Shown in pieces: positions 47,708-57,699 of a DNA stretch of 57,699 nt. Under the pieces are notes generated by a model. The model was not told where the DNA came from. It searched no databases and saw only the letters and a program-made list of their open reading frames with translations. This DNA comes from Hypsibius dujardini. Its lineage: Eukaryota; Tardigrada; Eutardigrada; Parachela; Hypsibiidae. The DNA is taken from contig LRSR01010011.1 in assembly GCA_001579985.1 (NCBI GenBank), positions 1 through 57,699 on the forward strand, read 5' to 3'. The position numbers and the translations under genes were made by a program. Position 1 is the first letter of the stretch. Every line of letters begins with the position of its first letter.

Positions 47708-50615
47708 CTACGCTGTTAGTTCTTGAACCGGGTTCGTCGCTCGTTGTTGCATCGACGGCCCATGTTTTACTACTTCTATGACATAGCAGGTAAAATCTTC
47801 ATACTGAAAACTTTCGAAAATCCGAAGAAAATCCGCATCTATCGAGTGATCTGATCGATAATTGTTCTCAAATTGACTGCGCCCAACAGACGCCACTGTG
47901 TTAGGAACAACCTTGATTGCTACAGTGTCGTTTGTTCCCTTTCTCCAACAACGTGCCACCTAGGTAAAAGAGAGGATTAGTCGATACAAGAAATACTGAG
48001 TAAAATTTTATTTTGTGCACAAACCTTGTCCCACTGGAGAACCTTAATTATTTTTCGTACTTGCTATTAACTTTTTATGTACTATTTATTGAATTGCTGG
48101 TACTCAATAAACTGCTTAAAATTTACAAATTCACTAAAAAATTATAGAACTGTTTCATTTTATCTGTAATCTAAAAGATATTCGACAAAATTGGAGAAGT
48201 TGCCTTTCATTTTATTTTAAGAATACGATGACAAAAATGTATTTTATTATGGCCAGTAAAACACATTGCTGGAACAAAGACCATTTTGATTGGGCAGACG
48301 GACTTTTAGAGAAATCTTGTTTTTTCCTTTCAACGACGTCCTTCTCAAAGAAATTTGAAAGCCACCTTAATCGACTACATTTTGGATTTTTTTACGGATT
48401 GAGCCCAACAATGGTGGAGCTTTCAGAAGATTGTGCAAAAATGAGCTTCTATCCAAATAATGAATATGATCTGGCTTACCTGTCCGATTATTCTACTTTC
48501 AAGGAATTCCAGAACATAGTAATCGTACGTTGGGGATGATATCGTCTGGAATTGCTGTAGGGGAATGGTATCCAAACTTGAATCATTCGTTTCTTTGATT
48601 ACATGAACTTCCCTCCGGCAGCTACAAGAAGCTTCAGCCAACGCCCCATTCGAGGTACAAACAATGATTCGGGCCAAATCCTTATTTTTTTCTTTTATCG
48701 ACTGAATGCTGGAGCCACTGTTATCCGTTTGTATTCCTTTTTCACATGCTGAATCCAGCAGTACGTCAGAGACACTTTCAAAATTCGCTGCTGAGGTTGG
48801 AGCTGTAGTGCTTGTTGATGATGGTCCGTCGTTTACATCCCTTATGTGGTCAGATATGTTTGCTGAAGAACCGTCAGACGGCGTTGCAATGACTTTGTTC
48901 ATAACAGCCGGTTCCGTCTGTTTGACTGACGAATTAGAGGGAGGCAACGTTATGAGACGACGTGAACGGAATGAGTGGAGCCAACCGTCACTTGCTTTAA
49001 ACCCTTCAATACCGTGCTCCAAGGCATACTTTTTGGCCATTTCTTGAATTATGGGCCCAGTTAGAGCGCTTTCTTTTCCTCCATCACTCGATTGAAGTAT
49101 AATTTTTTCAATCGCGCTGTTTATGCCTTGGAAGGCGGTCTTTCTTGGAAGGCGTTTTAGCCGCAAATTATGTCGCTTTTCACACTGAAGGCGAAGTTGC
49201 TGCTTCTGTGCTAAGATCCGAGAGACAGTTGCCTTATTCACGCTGTACTTTGTCGCCAGTTGTGATCCAGTCATTCTGGACTGATGGCCACAAAATAAAA
49301 GAAATAAAACAGTTATCCCGGTTCGTATATAAGACCGCTGAAACAGCAAAAACTATCGTTTTTCGCCCCCTCCCCTACCACGTCCACGTATTAGTAATAC
49401 AAATTTCTGAATTTTGAGGGACTTTCTAGTTGAAAATGTTTTGCGAATTCTACCCACTTTTCCACAAGGATACCACAAAGTGTCCAGGTAAATTTAAAGT
49501 TGCTCAAATAGGCGAGCCCGATTCTCTGGTATGATATATATACCACTTCAATATACCATCCGTCATCTATACAGGTCGTTGGATTCAGCAAAAACTTCAA
49601 ATTCAACAGCTTAGCAGTCTACAGGGTAGAACTGCATTGTTGGTACAATCTTTTAAAGACGCCAGCACAGGTTGGCGCTGATGGAAAAACTTTTGAATGG
49701 ATCAAAATTTAGTGAATTAAAATGGTCAACTCATTTACCTTCTTGAGACATTGTTCGGGGGAAAAACTTAGTTGCTAAAAGACGCGGAGTTACTAGAAAT
49801 CTTCTATGCTTAGGACAACTATTTGCATGTATCGGTTTATCTCTATGAAACTTTTTTCTGACGAAACCGAAGCAACGTTTCTGTATATTATTCATTTATC
49901 CGCCATAAAAAAGCTTGTGCTTAACAGACAATATGTTCAACAACGTGCGGAAAAACTGTGGCGCAGAGGAAGTCAATAGAGAAGAAGTCTCAAAGAGCAC
50001 CCAAGTGCTCTTCACCTAAAATTTCTTCGGGAATCGTGTTCGATCGTACAGTTACTTTAATATATAGTATATATAAGTACAGTCTAAGTATCTTGAGCAG
50101 CACTTTTTTACGCAAATAAATAAATTAGATTTCAATTTTTATTTTGGTAAATTTTTTAACTGGGGACATTTTATTCAGTCAAATTAGTATAATAAGTAAT
50201 AAATTAAATCAAACTGTACTGATTGATTCTGTTATTTTATTCTTAAAAATTGTGAAATAAAAGGCCTTTATTTTATAATGGTAAACATGCAGCAATAAAG
50301 AACTATGTACATTTCAATACCAAGAGGAATGGTTTTGGCAAAAAGCATTTTTCTACCCGGTATGATCTTATTTAAATTTTGCAGGAAGCTGGAAAAAATA
50401 TATTGGAAAAGTTCTGCCTCGCGCGAGTGTACATATCTCAAAATCAATAGGACGTCGAAAAACTATGTTGTTAACTGTTCTAACGAGGAAAAAAGGTCAG
50501 GTTAGGAAAATATGGGGAAGGGACTTACCGATGCGTGATCCTCGAGAAGTTCCAGCTTTTCGGATATCGTCAGACACTTTGCCTTTTTCTTGGTGGGATG
50601 GACTGCGGTTGCCAT
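47708..50615 (-). CDS. CENP-B/pogo-type DNA-binding domain fused to HIPK-like kinase N-lobe
   Basis: Three minus-strand exons, 50615-50529, 49280-48480 and 47959-47708, all phase 0, with GTAAGT and GTAAGC donors and good acceptors; 379 residues. Residues 10-55 (KKKAKCLTISEKLELLE... then SQLATKYSVNKATVSRIL) form a psq-type helix-turn-helix split by intron 1. Residues 83-138 form the second CENP-B HTH (LTGPIIQEMA, FKASDGWLHSF). A Ser/Thr-rich linker follows. From about residue 270 the sequence matches the HIPK kinase start: YYVLEFL before intron 2, then VARCWRKGTNDTVAIK after it, and FESFQYEDFTCYVIE. Lys312 (VAIK) and a candidate alpha-C Glu327 are kept. Two of three loop glycines are lost (ESRIIG for GxGxxG). 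The C-lobe is absent: the frame stops at 47708, or a GTAGTA donor at 47773, exactly where homology ends, leads to exons not visible here. Family roles: CENP-B/pogo domains bind DNA; HIPKs are nuclear kinases. Confidence 0.8.
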
Positions 50616-52222
50616 TTTTATTTTCGTTATATTGCAGACGGGGGGAGTTCCATGGCATGCAAAAGTCGAAAACGTTCATGATTATGAAACTGGCCTGGTT
50701 GACTGCGCTGTTCGTGTAGAGCGACAAACGTGGCCTTGCAGCATGCGTTGCAGAAATGCATGGTGAGTTGCAGTTACAGGACAAGTTCTCAACAAACACT
50801 GCTTATTTTAGCTTCGGCAGCAGACCTCACCCAAACATGTTTGAAATCCGATAAGAGTCATCGACCGGTTTTGTTAGACAGTCGTTATCACGTTGCAGTT
50901 GCGCAGTCGTGATAATGAAAAACTTTACGATTGACTATGCAGTGACTGTACACTCAATGTTTTTCCTGTACGCTTGCAATCTAAACCGGTTATTGAAAAC
51001 CGACCCACAACGTCTTGTCCCTCGACATTCTGTTCAATGCACACTGTGACTTGTTGGCCCCAGACATTCTGGCCTGAAATATTCTGTTCTTACCGTCCGA
51101 TTAGACACTTGGGATCCTGACATCCTGTTCCGGGACTTCTTGTCCGTGCCGACATGCCGTGCGAGGACATTTTGTCCCGGAATATCCCATGTTCAGAACG
51201 TCGCGCCACTATGGTGTTCGGAACACCAACTTCTTTAAGTTTCCCCGGCAAGAATGGAATAAAAAGAGCGGGAGTACGGACAGATTGGAAAACACTGTGT
51301 GAGGTTGCCAAAAATAGCGGCTGTGCCATTTACACACGATGGGGACCTGTGCCAGTCTTTGGCACCCCAAATCGTATTTTGACTCTCTGCCAAAGTCATA
51401 CTGGTACTCACTTGTAGCTTCCCCCTTTCCCCAGTCGAAATCGGGGGAAGTGAATAGGGTTGCTTTTTCTCTCGAACGAGTTATATATATATAATACATA
51501 TGCTTCAAGAAAAGAGTCTCGTACCCGGCGTGTTTAGATGCTGAAGTGTTACATGTAACAAGGATGTTTCTGGAACGACCGAGACTACCTGCCATTCAGT
51601 CCGAATGTCCAAGTTTTCTGAAGGGAGCCTTCCATACGGAAACAGGAGAGATGGAAAGGCTATCGACCCAGAGAGAGTTTGTTTCAGAAACTGAAGACTG
51701 AGGGGCGATCAAGTAAGCTCGCAGGCTGCCCTAGTCAATATGAGATTTGGAATATCAGGAAATATATATGACCCAACATAATAATTTATGTTTTTCTGCT
51801 GTAGGCCATATAAAATTTTGTAGATCCTTATAAATTTTATCGTACATATCGTACATATCGTAAACATATACTGATAAAACTCGTAAGTTTTTTGTCAGAT
51901 CTTATAAATGTGCTTCAAGTTGTAAGACAGGGCTCTGAAAATTATTATACATTTTCAGCAGGAAAAGATGACCAGTGGTCAATTGGCAAGGGAACATATA
52001 TACAACAAAACGAAATCATTAAATTGCTGCCACTGAATGTTGTTTTTAAGTTTAATCAATATAACAAATGCTAAGGTACTGACCGTCGATTATTATTACT
52101 CTTTAATGGGAAACGATAAAGCATTATTTAATGATATCACACTGAAAAACGTGTTCCTTTGACAACTTTTATGTGATTATTATCATACCGTAAGCGAAGA
52201 AGTTCCAATGTATGTGTAATAT
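50616..52222. other. Stretch upstream of the fusion gene without a recognised gene
   Basis: It would hold the promoter of the minus-strand fusion gene, but no TATA box at a suitable distance is clear. 51000-51190 is a degenerate repeat. No supported exon otherwise. Confidence 0.45.
51000..51190. repeat. Degenerate repeat (GACATTCTGTTC / CTTGTCCC)
   Basis: Phrases such as CGACATTCTGTTC, AGACATTCTGGCC, TGACATCCTGTTCC, CTTCTTGTCC and GGACATTTTGTCCCGG alternate over ~190 bases, as in an old minisatellite of ~22-28 base units. Confidence 0.6.
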
Positions 52223-52298
52223 GCGGGTTTAGTGCAGTGGGTAGGGCTTGATCTTCAGGGTATTAAGGGTTCGATTTCTCCCAAAGATCACCCTATTT
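52223..52298 (+). repeat. tRNA-derived (SINE-like) sequence
   Basis: TTTAGTGCAGTGGG at 52228 resembles an RNA polymerase III box A, and GGTTCGATTTC at 52268 is a good box B. Spacing is close to that of a tRNA. The cloverleaf arms do not pair well and a T-run follows, so this is more likely a tRNA pseudogene or SINE head than a functional tRNA. Confidence 0.5.
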
Positions 52299-52973
52299 TT
52301 TTTCAGCGGCTGTCGTCCCAAAAACGGTGAGACACATTTTTGCAACGTATATAGAACAGGTAAAGGACAATCGCAGCCTTTTTGCAAATCATTATGTTTA
52401 CCATCAGATCCGACAATATTTATCCGACCTTAAAACAACTTTGTTTTATCGGGTCTTATTAATTTGTATAGATTACGGCTTACAAATTTCTTGCATGCTG
52501 TGTACGAACTCAGTAAGGCTTTTTGTAAAGGGCAATATTTTTCCGTATGCGTAATGTTACTAGAGGTGCACTCCGTTCGCGCGCAAGCGACGGAAGACGC
52601 CACACGCGCTCCGTCGCACATAAATGCAACTCATTATACGGAGAGAATAGCAAGTCGTGACAGTGGAGAAACACATTTTTTTATCACCCTGTTTGTTATT
52701 TCGTTCCTAGTTCCTATAGGAACGGAACGGTGCACCAACTTTCTGTTCCTACCGCCCTGACAGGAATGGAGCAAGAAACAACAGGAATTTGTAGGAAAAT
52801 ATATGAACAGTTTTGGCCATTAAAATGACCAGAAGATCTTTGGAGATAAAAGTGCCGTTTACAAGACTAAGACAGGTGAATTATGACTTTCTAATTGTCG
52901 AGTATAAACTCCTGCAATATATGATAAAAATCAGTTTTTTTTAGAATTTTTACTGTAAACTGACAAAGGAATT

Positions 52974-53435
52974 CCACTACTCTCGAAGGTGAAATCTTGC
53001 ACATCCATTAATTTTGTAGTGTGCATTTACATTATATGATGCTGTTTCCATTGAGAAAAAATGAAAACGAGTGGAATTTTTCTAAAAATAAAAATGTACG
53101 ACGTGTTGGTAAACAGATGGCGCTGTAATGTTATCTTATGCCGTGTCACTTGATTGATTTATTCTGCTACAGTCGTTACTGGTTCGTTTCTGTCGTTGAC
53201 AAGGACTACAGATATACAGTAGTAACACTGGCACATCTAGCAATCAACTGACGCGGTATACGGTAACAATGGCAGCGCCATCTATGTACCACCACGTAGT
53301 ACGTTTTTGTTTTTAGAAAACTGTTTCCACACAGTTTTTTTTTCTCGATGGAAACAGCATCACATAATGTAAATGCAGACTACAAAATTAACGGATGCGC
53401 AAGATTTCACTTTCGAGAGTAGTGGAATTCCCTTG
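52974..53435. mobile_element. Large imperfect inverted-repeat element
   Basis: The left arm CAA.GGAATTCCACTACTCTCG continues as GAAATCTTGC, CATCC.TTAATTTTGTAGT, and the right arm is its inverse. Arms extend through GATGCTGTTTCCAT and ATGGCGCTG.. blocks for over 170 bases each with ~80-90% match. Total ~462 bases. Open frames crossing it are incidental. Confidence 0.85.
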
Positions 53436-55769
53436 TAAGACTAGCATCAGAAAGTCGTTCAAAGTCGTCGTTCGTTTGTACACAAAGAAGAAATGTAGCT
53501 CGAATAAAGGCAAACTACTCCCACAAACTCCAGCCTTCAATAGAATGTCTATTGCTAGCATTCTTTGCAGCTCCAAACAACTTCTGCGGCCTTGCGCGTT
53601 ACGCGGCCAATTGGAACACCGCCACACCGTTTGTGCCTAAGGTGGTTGCACTGGGAGCACTTTATCCAGGTTTCAATCTCTGAAAGCTGCACCTGCTGGA
53701 AGCAGCACTCTCCGCACATTTGCTCCAGTGAGGAAAAGATCGGTTGGCTGAATTGTGGCTGTCTAGCTGTTTTCCTCTTTTCGATCTGTGCTACCTTAGC
53801 GCGGATAGCAGAAAAAGCATATGTAATACAAACATACAGCAGTAGGCTAAAAGGTGTCTCTAACGAAGTGCCATAAACGAAACACTAAATTATGAAGGGT
53901 AGGGCTTTGTGACCGTCAAGTACTATTTGGCGATGCAGCAATTTACCTTCATGTGACAGAACAACGCTGAAATTAGAATTGGCTGCTAACCCGGGTAGCT
54001 TCTTCGTTGCCGAGTTGTTAATTGCTTGTAGATTCCGGGGTCCTGAAAGTAACGCTCACATCACTGGTCAATGTGCAAATATTTCTAGTTTTTTGTATAC
54101 TTTTCGTTTGCTTTGACTGCTTTGCGCTTGGTCTACTCGCTACAGTCACAATGAAATTTTTGTGGAAATCCTCCTTGAGAACTACCTCCATTTGAGACAC
54201 TGCAGACTCTCTGGCAAATTCTGCAGATAAAAGCAATAATAATGCATTCCGAGACTGTTAACCAAATGTAACAATTTTTTCAAGCGGGTTGTTTCAGTAA
54301 TTGAGCTAGTTGTATACTGACTATTGAAAAATTGTTGTTCATCCGATGGGGCCTCATGCTCGCAGGGATGAACTACGAACAATTAACTAATATATTCAGC
54401 CGATGGTCTGGCCTTGACTTAGATAATGTATAACACTGCTACTTTAGTATACCTTTCCCGTTTGCGCCGTCAATGAAATGTATTTGTTTCTCAGAAAAAT
54501 AGATCCTCGGTATCACAAGACAACGCTCATCTTTCCGAGGACCATCGCTGGAGTCGAACTTAACGCTGTGGTTGCGTACCACAAACGGCAGGCCGTGCAG
54601 CTCCGGAACACGGTCAATAGATCCATGAAATCCCGTCTTGAGTGCAGCCTTCAGAGCATCGGTGACGTCGATCGCGATGCAGTCGACATATTTTGGATCT
54701 GAGCATTTGGCCGTCGTGGTGGTGTGAGCCGCATACCAATCTCGTTTCGAACGTTCACGAACTGATTTTTGTCCTCGGAAACTGTTGTGACGATTCGGCT
54801 GACAAGGACAGGGTCAGATGGGTCGTTGGATATAAGCGGCAAAGGGTACTACCAAAACGGTTTTTCACCGGTGCCTCCGAGATATCTGTCACACAGCAGA
54901 GGTCCTGAGGCGTTCGTTCCAATAGACGCCACGGTCAACGCAGGAAGATAAGTCTTCATCGTAGCCCTGAGTCCAACAACAAACAGCTTAAGCAGCTTTT
55001 AAGCACAGAAATTAGTGTCGTATAGTTGAAGCTCAGGAAGGTGTGACCTATAAATGAATCAATAGCAGATATTTTCAATAGTGTAACTTGTAACGAATCA
55101 ATTAAATTTTCCATGAAATCGTTCCAATTACGTCTTTTCAGTTCTTTCAGGCTATTCCGCTGTATACTTTTAGTCTGCGGGCTCGAATTTATCGCCTCTT
55201 GTAACTCGTAAATCAAAACTTTTCTCACTTTTTATCAATCAACGAACCTTTGCTAGACTTTCCTTTGAGTGTGTCTGTTTAGCGACCATTGAGGTTCCAA
55301 CTTTCCTAGTCAGTAATACCTCGTTTTGGGTCTCTCTTTTCTCCTCCGTTCCCTTTCATGGTAAAAGTCACGGAAGTCAGAAAGAAACAGAAAAAGCAAC
55401 GACGCCAAACCAGTGCCATTTTCTCATTGTCTCTTATTGTCTTGCCTTAAGGCGGCTACCAATCAAGTACTCGAAGTAGTGATTCAGCGCAGGACAAACA
55501 CTTTAGCGCGCGAAATTTCTGGAAAAAGTTTGTACTCACGCAGTCCACAATTTTTTTTGTAAGATTTGAACACAGCCTATCCCAAATTTTCTAATAAATT
55601 TCAAATTCTGGACATGTTGAGTTATGTATATTTAAATAACTAATTATAAAAAGGCTGCAGCTATTTTTCCCCTTCCTTGTGTGCGGGGCCCAGTAGAACC
55701 CCGGCTATTTTACCCCTCCCTGAATATACAATAAAAGGCTTAACTGCATCACGGCTAATTAACTCCTTC
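53436..55769. other. Stretch with only weak coding candidates
   Basis: Apart from the open frames at 54439-54951, nothing gene-like. No element ends were found here. Confidence 0.45.
54439..54813 (-). CDS. Unrecognised open frame without a start codon (possible exon)
   Basis: A 125-codon minus-strand frame is open from a stop at 54814 to the TAG at 54439, with protein-like composition (AIDVTDALKAALKTGFHG, ELHGLPFVVRNHSVKF, CLVIPRIYF). There is no good start ATG, so it would be an internal or last exon; a CAACAG acceptor lies near 54782 and a GTATAC donor near 54453. Plus-strand frames over the same bases are also open, so the strand is uncertain. No family recognised. Confidence 0.3.
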   Translation of the reverse strand, partial: PCPCQPNRHNSFRGQKSVRERSKRDWYAAHTTTTAKCSDPKYVDCIAIDVTDALKAALKTGFHGSIDRVPELHGLPFVVRNHSVKFDSSDGPRKDERCLVIPRIYFSEKQIHFIDGANGKGILK

Positions 55770-56168
55770 CTAGGGCCCAATAGATCCCTAGCTGTTTTAC
55801 CCCTCCCCTTCCGTCTGTTCTGTCAGTCCGTTGTAAGTCCGTCCGTTGTCGGTCGGTTCATTATCTGTCCGTTAGCTGTCTGTTCGTCCGTTGTCTGCCC
55901 GTCCTTTGTCCGTCCGTCCCTTGTCTGTTTGTCCGTTGCCTGTCTGCCCGTTTTTGGTCACAGAGAACGGATGCACAGAGAATGGACGGACAGTAAACGG
56001 ACGGACAGACAACGGACGGAAAGACAACGAATAGACAGACAACAGACGAACAGGCAACGGACGAACAGACAGCGGACGGACAAAAAATGAACCGACAGAC
56101 AACAGACGGACTGACAGAACAGACGGAAGGGGAGGGGTAAAATAGCTGGGGATCTATTCGGCCCTAAA
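55770..56168. mobile_element. Foldback element with GTCCGT-repeat arms
   Basis: Left arm begins AGGGCCCAATAGATCCCTAG, then TTTTACCCCTCCCCTTCCGT and CTGTTCTGTCAGTCCGT. The right arm is its inverse, ending at GGGCCGAATAGATCCC reversed. Between them, GTCCGTTGTCTGT-type short repeats on the left and their inverse on the right make almost the whole 400 bases one hairpin. A partial copy of the end (GGCCCAGTAGAACCCCGGCT) lies just outside at 55685. Frames inside (Arg/Thr/Asp) are by-products. Confidence 0.85.
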
Positions 56169-57699
56169 AGGGGGGGGGACGAAAGAGCCAATCTGTTATA
56201 TAAATTAGTTTCACAATAATATTTGAAAAAATGAAATATGTGGAAACCTTCAATGATGGTAGGGTCTTCCATTGTATTACATTGAAGATATAATACGCCT
56301 TTGCGTTGCAATATCAGAAAAATGGTTCGTGCGAAAAGTTCCAGCCCGGCATTGATAGCACATATAGTAATGAACCTTTTCATTGATCTGCAGAGAGAAA
56401 ATAGTAACGCAGGGCTTACTGCAGATTTTTCTTTTATATCCAGTGTGTTGGGGCTATAGCAGGATAAAAGAAGGTCTGTTTGCGAGCAAAATTTGCGAGG
56501 ATCAGGGTTGTAATTTGCGCGAATACAACTAGTAGTTATTTTTGCTATCGGTGAGCGTTGTGAGATCGCAGACTATTTTCGATTAAGAAGGATGAGTAAG
56601 TTTAAAGAATTCACTAATTTTTTGGCCCCAACTAATACCATTGGTAGAAAAGCTGCATGAGTCAGTCGAGCTCGACGTCATTGGACGTTCTCATATTGTA
56701 CAGCAGATCAATGATTATGAAATCGTTTAACAAAGTTCCTGCCTTCGTATTCCAAAAATTCTTTTAGTGGAATGTATAGACAGCGAGACAACCTGTCAGG
56801 ATGTGCCAACCTATGTGACTGCTGCTGGGTCGTGTCGCATAATTCTGCCACCAACGTCTGCCAGGGTTTCAGTGTAACCGCGCGCTTTAAGTTTCCACGA
56901 CGTAGCCCATTTACACGCTGCGAGCGGTTACTAGACATTTGTCAAAGAAAAGAGGGACCATTGATGAGTCGCGAGAAGATGCCGCTCTCACTGCTATTGA
57001 CGGAATGTCTTTGGAGGACGGACGGTGGGAATCTGGACGGCAAGCAACAGGTGGGTCATTAACCGATCCGTGCGAGAAAGAACGCATCATCCATGCACGG
57101 TGGGTCATGGTCTGTGATTCGTCTAGACTGGATTACTGTCGGTCGATTAATGATGGCCAGATCAATAAACAGTTGAAGTAAACAGCACCGACGGACAGCT
57201 AAGATGATTTAGGGAGCCCGACTTACTATCGCTACGGACCAAAGTCTGACATTTGATAATGGCACTTTAGATATACAGTACTTCCCATAATATTGGCATA
57301 GAAATTGGCAGAGGCATAGAAACTGGGACGTCAGAATAATGAGTAACCATAATTTATTAGCAAACAGGAAAGCATGCACTATTTCTAGAATGATAGAGCA
57401 AAGCAACACACTTTTCATGGGCAAAATTACGCAACACAAAACACAAAAGTTTTGATTTGGGGTCAGACAAGTGCCCTTGGGTTTGAGGGTACTCGCGTAT
57501 TTGCCCAAATGAACTGGGAAAAAAAACACAAATACAAAAAAATAAGCCTACTCCTCCATAAATGTTGTTTCGGGTGTTGCCGGCGGCCTTTTTTTCGTCA
57601 TCCCTTCCAAAAACCGCACAGCATTCCGCCCCATCACAAACACACTTGTCAAGTGCGAGCTGACGGATTTTCCATGATGTAGCCGACACGGTGGTTGTC
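56169..57699. other. Right-end stretch without a recognised gene
   Basis: Open frames on both strands at 56911-57181 and 57357-57689 overlap one another and have no family similarity or clear splice structure. I see nothing else. Confidence 0.4.

Noticed and set aside
48706-49047. 113-codon plus-strand frame
   Set aside because: Antisense shadow of the large exon of the CENP-B/HIPK fusion gene.
49281-49349. Extended start of the fusion-gene exon (ATG at 49349)
   Set aside because: That stretch is hydrophobic and pyrimidine-rich and ends in an acceptor (CCATCAG); the exon at 50615-50529 supplies the missing half of the helix-turn-helix in phase.
55677-56383. Arg/Thr/Asp-rich and Ser/Leu/Val-rich frames of ~140 codons
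   Set aside because: They lie across the foldback element and its GTCCGT repeats.

Overview
The window is animal (metazoan) nuclear DNA, most likely from an invertebrate. Genes are broken into small exons with GT-AG introns, several only 45-100 bases long. Four genes have recognisable metazoan relatives: a Gq-type G-protein alpha subunit, a PWWP2-type chromatin protein, a HIPK-type kinase segment and a CENP-B/pogo-type DNA-binding domain. Long AT-rich gaps are full of short inverted-repeat transposons, solo LTRs and simple repeats. I cannot name the species. Exon coordinates below were worked out by hand from splice sites, reading-frame phase and family similarity.

Layout. 1-948: the 5' half of a G alpha q gene on the minus strand, running off the left edge. 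3382-4654: a three-exon multi-pass membrane protein. 6692-9762: a complete seven-exon PWWP2 gene. 11921-13578 and 17461-18209: two related secreted cysteine-rich proteins whose homology becomes clear only after splicing. 22721-30400: three copies of one LTR, one inserted in an old Ty3/gypsy integrase and one inserted in a small membrane-protein gene. A second, intact-looking member of that membrane family lies at 41824-42611 on the minus strand. 44391-47215: a multi-exon P-loop ATPase-like gene on the plus strand with some frame damage. 47708-50615 (minus): a three-exon gene joining a CENP-B-type DNA-binding domain to the N-lobe of a HIPK-like kinase. The rest is mostly repeats and DNA in which I see no gene.

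Most interesting. (1) The CENP-B/HIPK fusion: exons at 50615-50529, 49280-48480 and 47959-47708 join in phase with good splice sites. The predicted protein has an HTH DNA-binding region followed by a kinase N-lobe with a damaged glycine loop and no C-lobe. (2) A pair of secreted proteins sharing nine cysteines with the same key spacings. (3) A small single-pass membrane-protein family, one copy of which is cut by an LTR. (4) A rich set of small transposons (Tc1/mariner-, hAT- and piggyBac-type ends, and foldback elements), several with clear target-site duplications.

Apart from general gene families, I see no operon-like or jointly regulated system. The P-loop gene and the fusion gene are convergent, with coding ends about 490 bases apart.
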